Shown one piece after another: positions 10,909 through 23,200 of a stretch of 64,000 bases of DNA. The notes under the pieces were generated by a model. The model ran no database searches, was not told the origin of the DNA, and was given only the letters and a program-made list of their open reading frames with translations. Every line of letters starts with the position of its first letter. Positions within the stretch are counted from its first letter, which is position 1. The stretch spans positions 19,054,937 through 19,118,936 of the forward strand of contig JALIRH010000002.1 of the NCBI GenBank assembly GCA_023055505.1, in the 5' to 3' direction. The position numbers and the translations under genes are program-made. The stretch comes from Callipepla californica brunnescens (Eukaryota; Chordata; Aves; Galliformes; Odontophoridae).

Positions 10909-13900
10909 TCAGGGCATCATGGCACACATTTTCCCAGACTACTCTGGAAACGTAACCAGATTTACAAAGAGAAAATGCTTATGTATTCCTACACCTTCTA
11001 TATATGCAAGGGTCTAAAAGGTATGCAAAAAACATAAGGATTGAATACTCTAATACAGTAAATGCAAAACCAAAGGATATTCTTTTAAAGAAACTGTGGT
11101 GACGGGTGAAATGACACAGAATGGCAGTATGTATGTGTACACATAAATATTGTGTCTTTCTGTTCCAGAGTGTGGTGTTACTGAGCTGGAACCAAAAGAA
11201 AAAAAAAAAAAAGCATTATTGAGATTCCTGTATAATCAAAACAGGGCCCGCAAAGACACCGTTCATTGAGAGCCACACACTGAGGCCGTGAGAGATGCCA
11301 GCAGTGACCGTATTACAATTAAGAATAACATTTTTTCCAGATAAGATAAACACCATTTGTCACTTCATAAGCTTTAGGATTTGAAAATGGAACTAAAAGT
11401 ATTTCCTTTACTCCTCCCGAAGCAGCCGATGTTGCTTCATCTTCTGACACTGCAAGTATTTGCAGACATCACCAAATGAAATTAAAAGCCTCCTTCCTTT
11501 CTCCTTCTTTCCCTTATTCCCCAGTTTTGAAATGGCTTTTCTGGAGCACTGCGGTAGAGCTTTGCTGCTGATTGGTTCTACTGCTTAAATGTGATGAGGG
11601 GAAGCCTGGACATGGATGGATGGACCACCCAGCTTCAGAGGAGGTTGGGATCCAGCCAGGAGGATACGCTTTCAGCCAGCTCTTTTCCCAAAACACAATA
11701 TTTATGACCTTGAGACAGTATCAGCACAGGCAGGTACGGGTTTTACAAGGCGAACCGACAACTAAAGAGCCTGAAAATGGCTGAGCACCCACCTCCCCCC
11801 ACCTTGCCTCTGCCCCCCCAGCTGCTCAGCCAACAAAGTCGAGCAAAGCAGAAACTTCAGCTAAGGACTGTGACTAATTAAGATGTTATCTCTTGAGCAG
11901 ATTGAGATGAAGGTGCCTGGGAAGAGAATGCAAAAATCCTAAGTAGCTGTAAAGTGGCTCTTTTCACCATCCTTAAAGCAGGCACCACTTAATAACTCAC
12001 AGCTGTGCATATATGAACCTCATCTAGCACCAACTCATGTGTTACTGACGTTCTTCTTACTGGCAGTGAAGCTGCGGAGAGGACAACGATATCTGCTTTG
12101 GCTGATGGGAGCTGGGTGTTGGGCAGGGATCCTACCGGTTGCAGAGCACAGCCCCTGTCCTGGGAAAGCAGGGCAAGAGGAGAAGATGGCAAAGCAGCTG
12201 AGCTGGGAGACTCTGGAAACCCTAAAGAGCAGAAGGGTGGAGAAGCACAGGTAGAAAAACCTGCAGGATTAGTGACTGTATGCTCTTGGAGAGTGAGCTC
12301 ATCTTGTTAGCCATGTCCTCTGACCTGTGTGCAATGGTCCATGCTGAGGGCAAAGGGCAGGTGTCCTGGCCACGGACCAAAGCATGCAGCTGCTGCCTGG
12401 CACAGAGACCTTGAGCTGTTGCAGGGGACTCTGCTGTGCCCCCCAAAGGAGGCGTTGGTGTGCAGGATCCCAGGACCGCTGTCACATGGCATGCTTGGTG
12501 GTAGCTTTGGTATGGAAGCCATCTGATGAGGAAATGGATGGACACCACCAATTGCACTCCCACAGAGCACCAGGCAGCTGAAAACTTTCCCTCCTCCCAC
12601 TGAGGTCAAGGACAAAATGATGAAAAGCTCAGTTTTCTGTGCCTGAAAGCCATCTTGGCTCCTGCTACGCTTTCCCACAGGCAGCCTGGAGCAGATTATT
12701 TGTGCTATCTTTACTCAGCTGTTGCGAAGTCCTTACTGGATGGCAGGGATGGCCCTCCCAGGCAGGATCTCAGCAGGATGGTCTGTGCTCTGCTGGTGCT
12801 CTCACTTATCACTGGGAGGATATTCCAGGACCACATGCATTGGCAGGAAGGAAGTTAATGCACAGCCTCTGATAAACCATCTGTTACAAAAACAGTGATC
12901 AAAATCCAAAGCAGCAGCCCGTCAGTCAGCAGTGTGACTAAACTCAGGTTAGCTGAAGCCAAGTTCTCCTTTTAAGTAAACAGGCCTCCAAGTATTGCTA
13001 CTCTGACACATGCTGGATCATTGCTTACAAGATGAAACTAGCCTTTCTCCTGCCTGAACCCGAAGTCAGAGGCAACTTTTGAATGAATCACGGATGCAAG
13101 ACTTGTGGTAGGCAAGGATTCTGCATGCATAGAAAGCTTAGAGTCAGACATGCTATCAGCTGCAGTGGTCCAAGGAAACAAAGCTTCAAGGACAAGCACA
13201 ACTTCTGTGGATGAAGATCACAGGAAGAAAAAAGGTCCAGAGGAGTAAGAAAGCAGCAGTGCTACTTGGAGGACCTCTGAGCAATGGCCACCGGGGAGGC
13301 CTGTGTTCATCACTGCCAGGAGTTTTAAAGAGAAAACCCACAGCACAGCAGGACTGTTGACACTGTCCAGATCAAAGCAGCTTTGTGGTTTGGAAAATGT
13401 GTCATTGAAGGGAGGGAAAAAATTAATGGAAACCTCCACAGGGAGAGTTTAGCAGTAGGTGAGGGATATAACCAGCTTCCTATAGGTACCCCATGTAAGA
13501 TTGCAAGGTGAGCCTGGCAGGCTCTTAGCAGGTTGTGATACAAGAGTGGTGTGCCCCAGACCAGAGAGAAGCTCCTGTGCACAGGCTATGTTTGTAAGCT
13601 ACATCCAACCTTGGCTAGCTCAGTCTGCTTCTTCCTGCCAGGGCACTTGGGTGATTCTGCCTGGTCATGCATCTTCTCTAATGCTTTCCAGGTGATTTAG
13701 ATGAGCTTTCCAGGAGTCTCTCTCTCAAAGCATCCATCCAGAGGATAGACATAGGAAATCTCCTTATATTCTCCTTTCTTAAATTCTGCTACGCAGGAGT
13801 GAGGTACAGATGTGTCTTAATATTAATGGCTTGGAGATAACCCTGCACTGGAGACCTGTATCTGACTCACCTGATTTGCCCTGGCTCCTCATGAATGATG

Positions 13901-14066
13901 CAAGCAGGTGGACAAGCCTGGTGCAGAGAACGTGTTTGTTAGCACATTCCATCCATCCAGTTGTCCATGGATGCTTAACGAGATCCAGGAAGACAGCCAT
14001 GAGGCCGAGCAGCTCAGATCTCATCCATAATTGCTTGCTGTGCGGCAAGCTGCAATCATATGGGTG

Positions 14067-14096
14067 CTATAGACATTACAACCTTAATGTCTATAG
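14067..14096. repeat. Perfect inverted repeat, 12-bp arms, 6-nt spacer
   Basis: The arms are ctatagacatta (14,067-14,078) and taatgtctatag (14,085-14,096), exact reverse complements around the spacer caacct. The arms are too short for a microRNA precursor. The function is unknown. Confidence 0.9.
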
Positions 14097-14803
14097 TCCA
14101 AGCAGGAGCAGGAGGAGAGACCTTACCAACAGGGTTTTAGTTTGAATCATTCCAAGATCCATCTGCACTCTGAGAATTGCAGTTCATGAGCTCAGTCCTC
14201 AGAGTACTTCTCAGCATTTTTTCTGAAACTGAAAAGCACTGATGGAAGCTGTGGCCTTAGCAAGTGTTTTGAGGCTGGGTGTCCTGCTTTCCCAAAGCAG
14301 GCATCTATCACCAATGAAGCACACCTTGCCTTACGAAGCACAGAGCAGAGAGGGATTCTCTGTCCTGAGGGATTTACATCTAGGAGGTATCAATATGAGG
14401 ATGGGTAGTCTCTTAATTTAATGGTGAGTTTTTCTTCATTCATCTTTAGCTCTTTCACATTCTGCCAGTTTTGGAAACAGGAAAATCTCCAGTGTTGTTG
14501 TGAATCCCTTTAGAAACCCAGGGTAACAGACTGCTCTGTAACACTTGAAAACTTGGTTTTCACCTATTCTGGATCCCTTGAAGGTCTGGTTTTGGAAAAG
14601 CTCATGCTTTGCAGCTCCTGCAGTGATAATAGCAGGCACTGGTTGGGGGCACATCCCCAGACCCTATTATTAGGCTGGAGGTAGAGCCATGAGCAACAGG
14701 ATGTGATTCCTTGTGTTAAAGCAGGCAGGTACGTATCTGGCAGCGCATTGCATGTGCTGTGGCAGTGCCTGGTGGTCCTGTGGCACCCAGCACCAGTAAG
14801 ACA

Positions 14804-14837
14804 GTAAGAAATGGTGGGCTCCCCCACCATTTCTTAC
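14804..14837. repeat. Perfect inverted repeat, 15-bp arms, 4-nt spacer
   Basis: The arms gtaagaaatggtggg (14,804-14,818) and cccaccatttcttac (14,823-14,837) are exact reverse complements with ctcc between them. The unit could fold into a compact hairpin in RNA or single-stranded DNA. It does not belong to a transposon that I recognise. Confidence 0.92.
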
Positions 14838-16557
14838 AGAAAATGGCAAGAGGTTGTAAAGAAGGATGTCTCTTCAGCTCAGTATTTATCAGCAGGGTGG
14901 GGCTTGTTCAAGGACTCCCTTCTCCCCTCCTTACAGGCTGAGGTCAAACGAGAACACAAATCTCACTGATAAGGTTGTCAAAACATGCCAATTGAATGTC
15001 AGATATGATTAATAGGGAAGATAACACCGATGTGATAGGTCATGGGGAGGAAACTGCTAAACCAGTTGTAAAAATGGAGAATGTGTTGAAGAAAGCAGCA
15101 GAGCCAGGTCAGAGTGGAGAGGTTTGCACTGTGCAGAATTCTGTGTGCTGGTGTGGAAAGCTTTGCTGTTGGCACACAGGGCGCTCTGGAAGGGCTTGGA
15201 ACATCATCAGGAAAGTCACTCTTTCATAACATACAAATGGTTTCAGGACAGCTTCCAGATATTCCCATGATTTCATTGCCCTAATGCGTTGCATTGCATC
15301 CCCCAGTACACTGATAATCAGCTCAGACATCTCTTCAGCCAAACCACCTCTGAGCGGTGGTGGGAGGCATTCCTGGAGAGTTCTTTAGCACTGTGGTTGT
15401 GCAGACCAGGCAGGGGGGAGCTCCCCATACATCCACCATTTGCAGGATTGCAAGGGACACGTACACAAGGGTCACCGCTTTCCCTTTCCCTGTTAGCATC
15501 AGCTGCTGCGGCGTCCATGCCCCAGGTAACCCAGGAATGGACATATGGCTCCTGTCACTCAGATTACACACAGTTCCCAGCCCTACGCATTTGCACAGGA
15601 AAAGGCTGGAGGCTGAGGTGGAGGAGGAAGGGAAAGGCTGGCCACAGAGTACTGCACCTCTCTGTCAGAAGGATGAGATGAAGGGCAGGACAGATAAGCA
15701 GAGGTAAAAGCAAGAGCTTTGCACCCACCAGAGTTCCCACTTAACCTGTCAGTAGTCATACTGACAGACAACCCTGGCACAAAAGCACACAGCAGCAATT
15801 TACACACAGCTTTACCCCAAAAGAAGTATAAATTGATGCTGGCTTGCTGGTCATGGAAAGGAAGCATGTTACCAGGCCCAACAGCAGATATTGTGGTTAA
15901 TCTTTTATGCCAACAAAGACTTGATTTTAATTTAAACCTCCCTTTTATCTTTCTACCTTCCTACCCTAGAACAAACATACTTTCACCTACTGCAAACGAA
16001 TCGGATGAAAAAGCCATTTTTCTTGCCCTGCCACAAAGCCACAATCTGGGGCTACTGCACGTGTGGAATTTTCCATGTGGTTGCGATAAGCAGCCCATGT
16101 GCACAGAAGAAAAAAAACAGCATGGCTCTTAGATGGTGCAAGAATTGCCTCTGATTATTTCCGCAACACCTGTACAGGTCCTTAACCAAAGCCTCTGGCT
16201 GCCTCCAAGTGAAACAGAGCATCAGGTGCTAACACAACCACCAAGTGCCAACCAAGCGTGCAGAAAGTGTCTGCAAACAATGCTGTAGTTGATGGGATAT
16301 TTAAGAGTGTCATGAACAGCTGTAGCCAGCTAGAGTACACAAGAGGGCATCGCCATTAATTCACGGTGGCCCACACCACTGATTTGGAGAACCAGATGGC
16401 TAAATGTCATGCTGCTGGCTTGGTTCTGAAGCCCAGGTTACAGATTTCCAGTTCCTTTCCAAACATGATAGAAAAAAACTGTGCAATGACTTACAGCAGT
16501 AGCTATGGACTCAGACATTCTCATGTGAAGGTTATTTATTCTGATCCAGAGAAAAAT

Positions 16558-16589
16558 CAAATGTAGAAACAGAGCTGTTTCTACATTTG
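16558..16589. repeat. Near-perfect palindrome, 15-bp arms, 2-nt spacer
   Basis: The arms caaatgtagaaacag (16,558-16,572) and ctgtttctacatttg (16,575-16,589) are exact reverse complements around AG. Immediately downstream the word gtagaaa recurs as gtagaaacaagtagaaataag, so the palindrome sits beside a short imperfect tandem of the same word. Confidence 0.92.
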
Positions 16590-18705
16590 TAGAAACAAGT
16601 AGAAATAAGTATAGAAGAAGTCAGATTCCAAAGTAGTTGCTTTCCATCTATTGCTGAATATGTTTTCATTTTCAGCTTTAACTGAACTTCTAATTGGTGG
16701 TAAGCTATAGAAGCCCCTCCTACCTGAAATGAGAATTTCAATTTCCTCAGTCCACTCCCACTCGACTTAAAAACAACAAGAGTTTTGATGTTGATTGGTG
16801 GGAGAACTACCCCTAGTGCAGACACTGATCATGAGATTTGGTGTATGAGCATCAACAAGGTGAAAATATCTTCACAGGAAAACTGTGTACCTCCTTAAAA
16901 CATACCTCTACTTTAGCAGAAGGCATCCCCATTTCTGGGCTCAGCTGGGTGCTATTTGCTGTATGAACCTAATGTACCCAGATAAGGTGCTGGATGGCAA
17001 TATGAATCCCCAAACCAGAGAAAAAGGGCTACTGTGGCTCCCAGGTTCAGCAAGCACAGCCCCTGACTGCCACAAGCCCTGCATCTGCATTCCCAGGGTG
17101 TTTTTGGATGGGACTTTAAAGCTAGCCAGCCCAATCCCTCAAAAACAGCTTCATTCTTCTTCACAGAGACAGATTGAAGAGATGAAAAAAAATCCCATTA
17201 AAAATAAATACAGCTCAGAAGGAGGCAAAGTTCTTACCAGCCACACTTCTGCATTGCTGACAAATTGTGCTTGAGAAATCCACTTCTTCTTTCAGAAAAA
17301 TTCACCTGACTTGTTCTATTTTACAAGGAGTGTTTCTGAGCCTTGAGTGAGTGCAAACAGCTGCGGGTCTGAGCAAGGTCTGAGGGTGGCTATGGGATGT
17401 GACAGCCCCACAGAAACACACCTGAGAGCGGCTGTGATTGCAACCCAGCACCAGGAATGGCAGCCAGGTGGGCAGCCTTCAGTGGGGCAGCCCAGCACCT
17501 CACCCACTCCTCCACTCATCCCTGATGCCTCCCCAAGCACCCGCAGTGCCAAAACCTCCAGGCCTCTGCCACAGCTTTCCCCTTCCCTCTCTTCTCTCTG
17601 CTGACGTAACCCAGCATTTTTGCTTTAAAATCCTGCCATGTGATGAAAATGAAACATTTAAGAGGAGCGTGAAATTAAATGTGGCCTCCAGCTAGGGCTC
17701 CCCAGGAATGCTGCGCAAAGTGCATTATTCATTTTCATCTTTAATTCATTCTGAAATGCCATTTGTGGATCCCGCGACGTGTTCAGGGCTGGAGCAGCAC
17801 AGAATCAAGGTTTCTCTACCATGGGGCCTATGGGACCCACATTATCTTCACCCTCTTGGGCACACACCTGGGTGCCCACTGCTCAGCAGCTTGGGCCCTT
17901 GGTCTGGAGCCCAAGATCTGCCCAGTGCTCCTTGGCCTCCTGTTCCAGAAAGGCAGAGCACAACACTGAAGTCTCTGGGAGCTAATTTCTTTGCCTTCAC
18001 TTATCTCTGTTTTATCATATTCGATCTACCTTCATCTAGCTCAGTTTGCTGTCGGTGCTGTCCCCTCTGCCAAAGAGAGGGTGTTGTGAACAGAAAGTGA
18101 CGAGGCACTCCCAGGCAACAGAGATGAGTACTGCTGATAATAAAGCAACGATGAAAAAACAATTTATCCTCTACAGTGGGGTTTTAGCAGCATGCAGTAA
18201 ATAGAATGTAAATTCACATGTAGGACAGTCAGGGGAAAACCAGTCTTGCCTCCTTGCTCACTGAGTGGGTTAGTACCACACATTTCATATGGAGAATGTG
18301 GTAACCACTTTGGAAAAAGCAACACATACGATCAGGACGTTATCAGTGTGCAAAGGAGACCAAATTAAAGCGGTACAGAACTCCCTAATCCTGGTGTTTC
18401 CTATCTTTGGCTGCTTGACCTTGCAGCCTCACTGTTCTTTGAACACAGATTGTGAGTTATAAACCAGTATTTATAGTACAGGAATACCCTCATTTTCCGC
18501 TCAAGACAAGATGTACTGAGGCAGTGCAGCACAGATGCAGCATCTGATCCAGCAAGCTTGCGATCCAAGGAGATTAATAGAGAAGGAAGAGGATGAAGGA
18601 GAAATAAAATAAGCTCAGATGCATATGGTTGTGCGGCTACATGCACACACACATTAAAAAATGTATTTACATTGACATATGTATTGATTTTAAAACTCAG
18701 GATTT

Positions 18706-18755
18706 TATAAATATATATGTGCATAGAGTATATATATGGAATATATATATATATA
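18706..18755. repeat. (TA)-rich microsatellite
   Basis: Interrupted runs of alternating T and A make up this tract, including a pure run at about 18,740-18,755. It is likely to vary in length between individuals. Confidence 0.85.
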
Positions 18756-19234
18756 GACATTTGAGTACCTAGCAAATCAGTGCCTTTCCCCAGCTGCCTT
18801 GTAGCCCAGCTAGCATATGGCAGCTGGTTTTCCTGCTGGCATCATAGCAGCAGGGAGCTGTGGGCAGCATGTCGGAGCCAAACGCTTCCAGGTTTCATCA
18901 GGGAGATGCTCCACACATGAGGTGAGGTGCAGTGGGACTGCAACAGCACACGTGAAGGGAATGGGCCAATTTCCTCAAAGCTTCTTGGAAATTACCCTTT
19001 GAAATTAGTTTGATATGAAATGTTTTGGAGAAACGTTTTGATAAAAAAAATTAAAAATTCTTTTATTAATTTATTTATCTTTTGTATCAAGTGTTCATTC
19101 TACTTAATATTGAACAAAAAAGAGCAAAAAAAAATTCTTTTTTTTGTTGTTGTTTCCAAAAATGATTTCTGTGTGCATTGCTTGAAAATTGAGTCAGTGT
19201 ATGAGTTTTAATGTCGGCAATCACTTTTTTAGTG

Positions 19235-19385
19235 TGTTTTCCAGAAAGCTTGTGGAGTCTCCATCCCTGGAGGCACTGAGCAGCTGCCTGGATATGGGCA
19301 TGGATCCCCTGCTCTGGGTGGCCCTTCAGGAGCAGGGGGTGGGCCAGGTGGCTCCTGCCAGCCTCATGCACTCTGTGATTCTGCT
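19235..19385 (+). mobile_element. CR1 LINE 3' end fragment
   Basis: It translates in part to the CR1 ORF2 end motif (RKLVESPSLEALSSCLDMG) and continues into the 3' UTR with gctctgggtggccct and gagcagggggtgggccaggt. It ends at ctctgtgattctgctag. The orientation is opposite to the CR1 that begins 50 bp further on. Confidence 0.85.
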
Positions 19386-19431
19386 AGTTTGGGCTCAATA
19401 GCTAACCCCAGTTATGTAGATAGCTCATTTA

Positions 19432-19606
19432 TATAGAACCATGGAGTGGCTTGGGTTGGAAAGGATGTTCCAACTTTCTGCTGTGGGCTGGTTGCCAATG
19501 ACCAGCTCAGGCCGCCCAGGGCCCCATCCAACCTGGCCTTGAGCAACTCCAGGGATGGGGCATCCACAACTTTTCTGGGCAGCCTATGCCAGTGCCTCCA
19601 CTGCCC
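19432..19606 (-). mobile_element. CR1 LINE, 3' part, interrupted by the provirus
   Basis: Starting with tatagaaccatggagtggct, the reverse complement of a CR1 3' end, it runs through the 'ccaacctggccttgagcaact' region to agtgcctccactgccc. There the retroviral LTR begins. The rest of the same CR1 resumes on the other side of the provirus at 25,993. The minus-strand translation contains DAPSLELLKARLDGAL. This piece shows that the CR1 was already in place before the retrovirus integrated. Confidence 0.9.
19602..19606. repeat. Target-site duplication, left copy (TGCCC)
   Basis: The five bases immediately before the LTR TG are identical to the five bases immediately after the last LTR CA at 25,993-25,997. 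A 5-bp duplication is the size known for ERV-L and spumavirus integrases. Confidence 0.85.
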
Positions 19607-20172
19607 TGTCAACGGTTTACCGGGCTGGATCGGCCCGGTTCCGTGACGATTGGTGTGGGGGACCCACGCCCCAGGAAAGGGCAAGGAAAAAGGGAAAAGG
19701 GAAAAGGGAGATGGGCCTAGAAACAAAACAGCGGCAACGATCTGAGGAGGAAAGCTAATTTACTAAATAAGATATTAGAAAGCAAAATAACACAATATAA
19801 TACAATGTAATTGGAATTGAGGCTAATGAATCAAATGAAATGAGCAAGAGAGAGTGTCCGATAAACCGAAGGCCTTACGCTAACGCTGAAGGCGATACGG
19901 CAGCGAGCACCCACTGCTGAGTCGATCCCGAAGGAAAGAGACTGTCCCGTGACTGCTGAGGGTTTTTATCTGTTCCCTCTGAGCGGAAAACACGTAAAAA
20001 TACAAAGCATCGCAAAGTCCTCTGGGGAATGTAGTTCTTCTTCTCTTCTGAGACAGGTATACCTGGAATTATCAATGATCTATGGAGCTGGAGTATTAGC
20101 TCTTTAACTCTTAATGCAATACATGATGTTATGATGTGGAATACCAGTACCAAAAATCATAAAACCATGACA
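19607..20172 (-). repeat. 3' LTR of the provirus (566 bp)
   Basis: It is bounded by TGTCA and TGACA, giving a 5-bp terminal inverted repeat that includes the canonical TG...CA. In sense orientation, U3 contains a TATA-like GATAAAAACC (19,961-19,970). A GC-rich inverted repeat (ccgggc / gcccgg, 19,620-19,638) lies near the U5 end, and a three-fold AAAAGGG-type tandem lies at about 19,686-19,708. The 92-codon and 89-codon open frames inside it are incidental. Reading line by line, every base equals the 5' LTR at an offset of exactly 5,820. Confidence 0.95.
19961..19970 (-). promoter_or_regulatory. LTR TATA-like box (3' LTR copy)
   Basis: The minus strand reads GATAAAAACC about 200 bases into the LTR, a typical place for a retroviral TATA box. 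Transcription would then start roughly 25-30 bases further on, giving U3 of about 230 bp and R plus U5 of about 330 bp. The same site in the 5' LTR lies at 25,781-25,790. The start site itself cannot be seen. Confidence 0.5.
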
Positions 20173-20183
20173 TTCCACCCCTT
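20173..20183 (-). promoter_or_regulatory. Polypurine tract for plus-strand priming
   Basis: Directly upstream of the 3' LTR the sense strand reads AAGGGGTGGAA, purine-rich with one T. This is the expected position for the primer of plus-strand DNA synthesis in a retrovirus. It is short, so its exact left edge is uncertain. Confidence 0.65.
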
Positions 20184-20284
20184 ATTCCACATTGTTACAT
20201 CATGCTTGATACATACGGAAAAACAATGATTAACATGCATTAGATACGCACACACACAACATATATACAAGTATATACATGGAA
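20173..20284 (-). other. Short gap between pol stop and 3' LTR (no env)
   Basis: Only 112 bases separate the pol stop codon from the LTR. This leaves no space for an envelope gene or a dUTPase and argues that the element spreads within the cell rather than by infection. Confidence 0.85.
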
Positions 20285-23200
20285 TTACTGACTGCACTCC
20301 CCCAACATCAAATTCCCTTGTGGTACGCACTGAACATCCCCATTCTTCTGCATCACCCACCAAGTGGACCCAGGTCCCTGAGCAAAGACAGTTCCACGGA
20401 GAGGTTTGCCCTTCCCAGAAGCTGGAAGGACCCATACCGCTTTCCCCAACATGTTCTTTACATGTACTACAGGGACCTTATCTCCCTCTACAGTAGGTAG
20501 GGAGCTGGATTGGGCAGGACCATCACGATTGATGGATCCTCGAGTGTTGACCAACCAGGTGGCTTCGGCCAAATGCTTCTCCCAGTGCTTAAATGTTCCG
20601 CCACCCATTGCTTTCAACATGGTTTTTAGTAACCCATTGTATCTTTCAATCTTACCTGAAGCTGGTGCGTGATAGGGGATATGATAAATCCACTCAATGC
20701 CATGATCTTTGGCCCAATTACTTACAAGAGAATTTTTGAAATGAGTCCCATTATCTGATTCAATTCTTTCTGGAGTGCCATGTCGCCATAGGACTTGCTT
20801 CTCGAGACCTAGAATGGTGTTTCGGGCGGTAGCATGGGGTACTGCATATGTTTCAAGCCACCCAGTAGTTGCTTCCACCATGGTGAGCACATAATGTTTA
20901 CCATTGCGAGATCGTGGCAAGGTGATATAATCAACTTGCCACGCCTCCCCATATTTATACTTTTGCCATCGTCCTTCCCCCCAGAGAGGTTTCATCCTCT
21001 TGGCTTGTTTAATTGTGGCACATGTATCACAGTCATGGATAACCTGTGCAATAGCATCCATAGTTAAGTCCACCCCTCGGTCTCTAGCCCACTTATATGT
21101 TGCATCTCTTCCTTGATGGCCCGAGGTCTCATGGGCCCATCGAGCTAAAAATAATTCACCTTTGTGTTGCCAATCCAAGTCTACTTGAGCCATCTTAACT
21201 TTAGCAGCTCGATCTACCTGATGGTTATTCTGTTGTTCTTCAGTTGCCCGGCTCTTAGGAACATGAGCATCTACATGGCGCACCCTTACAACCATATTCT
21301 TTACTCGGGCAGCAATATTTTTCCACAGTTCAGCAGCCCAAATAGGTTTACCCCTCCGTTGCCAGCCATTTTGTTCCCATTGCTGCAACCACCCCCATAA
21401 GGCATTTGCCACCATCCATGAGTCAGTGTAAAGATAAAGCACTGGCCACCTCTCTCGTTCAGCAACATCTAAGGCCAGTTGGACAGCCTTTACCTCTGCA
21501 AATTGGCTTGACTCTCCTTTTCCTTCAATGGCCTCTGCAACTTGTCGCGTGGGGCTCCACACAGCAGATTTCCATCTGCGGTGCTTTCCCACAATGCGAC
21601 ACGATCCATCTGTGAACAGGGCGTATCTCTTCTCATCTTCCGGTAGTTCATTGTATGGCGGGGCCTCTTTAGCACGTGATACCTCCTCTGCTGGGGTTGT
21701 TCCAAACTTTTTACCTTCAGGCCAGTCCATGATCACTTCTAGGATTCCTGGATGACTGAGGTTCCCCATCCGAGCTCGCTGTGTAATCAGCGCAATCCAC
21801 TTACTCCAAGTGGCATCAGTAGCATGATGGGTGGAGGGAACCTTTCCTTTGAACATCCAGTTCAGCACTGGCAGTCGAGGTGCCAGAAGGAGCTGCGCTT
21901 CAGTACCAATTACTTCAGAAGCAGCTCGAACCCCCTCGTATGCGGCTAAGATCTCCTTTTCAGTTGGAGTGTAGCGCTCCTCAGACCCCCTGTATGCTCG
22001 ACTCCAGAAACCAAGGGGTCGGCCTCGGGTCTCTCCAGAAGCTCTTTGCCACAAACTCCAAGTGGGACCTTCCTTTCCAGCAGCAGTGTAGAGGATGTTC
22101 TTTACATCCTGTCCCGTCCGCACTGGCCCCAGGGCCACGGCACGGGCTATCTCCTGCTTAATTTGCTCAAAAGCCTGCTGCTGCTCAGGACCCCACACAA
22201 AATCATTCTTCTTCCGCGTCACCCGAAAGAGAGGGCTCACAATGAGACTGTAGTTTGGAACATGCATTCTCCAAAAGCCCACTGCACCCAGAAAAGCTTG
22301 GGTCTCTGTCTTACTAGTGGGTGGAGACATAGCAATAATTTTGTCAATCACATCTGTTGGGATGTGACGACGTCCATCTTGCCACTTTATTCCTAGGAAT
22401 TGAATTTCCTGTGCAGGCCCTTTCACTTTGCTTCGTTTAATAGCGAAGCCAGCTCGCAGGAGGATCTGAATTATTCTCTCTCCTTTCTCGAAAACTTCCC
22501 CTGCTGTATTGCCCCACACAATGATGTCATCAATGTATTGTAAGTGCTCAGGAGCACCGCCCTGTTCCAATGCAGTTTGGATCAACCCATGGCAAATGGT
22601 TGGGCTATGCTTCCACCCCTGGGGCAAACGATTCCAGGTGTACTGAACGCCTCTCCAGGTGAAGGCAAACTGTGGCCTGCATTCTGTGGCCAAGGGAATT
22701 GAAAAGAAGGCGTTTGCAATGTCAATCGTGGCATACCACTTGGCTGCTTTTGACTCCAGTTCATACTGGAGTTGAAGCATGTCCGGCACAGCAGCACTCA
22801 GTGGGGGTGTGACTTCATTCAGGCCACGGTAATCTACCGTCAGCCTCCATTCTCCACTGGCTTTACGCACTGGCCATATGGGGCTGTTAAACGGGGAGTG
22901 AGTTTTGCTGATCACTCCCTGGCTCTCTAGCTGACGAATCAGGTTATGAATGGGGAGCAAGGAATCCCTATTAGTGCGGTACTGCCGTCTGTGCACCGTT
23001 TTTGTAGCAATTGGTACCTTTTGCTCCTCCACTTGTAGTAACCCTACAACGGACGGATCTTCTGACAGGCCAGGCAAAGCAGACAGCTGCTTAATATTAT
23101 CTGCATCCACAGCAGCTATTCCAAAAGCCCATCGATACCCTTTGGGATCCTTAAAATATCCCCTTTTGAGGTAATCAATACCAAGTATGCACGGGGCCCC

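Larger units (their letters stand above)
10909..19234. other. Long intergenic stretch with simple repeats and short inverted repeats
   Basis: No gene was recognised over about 8.3 kb. Landmarks are an A14 run at 11,199-11,212, a (TA)-rich tract at 18,706-18,755, and three perfect short inverted repeats at 14,067, 14,804 and 16,558 listed separately. Around 17,580-17,770 the sequence is AT-rich with several homeodomain-like and CRE-like words and could be a conserved noncoding element. That guess needs an alignment. Confidence 0.5.

Noticed and set aside
19875..20153. Identical 92-codon open frames in both LTRs (also 25,695-25,973)
   Set aside because: These lie inside non-coding LTR U3/R sequence, and their identity only reflects LTR identity. 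No retroviral accessory protein is recognisable.
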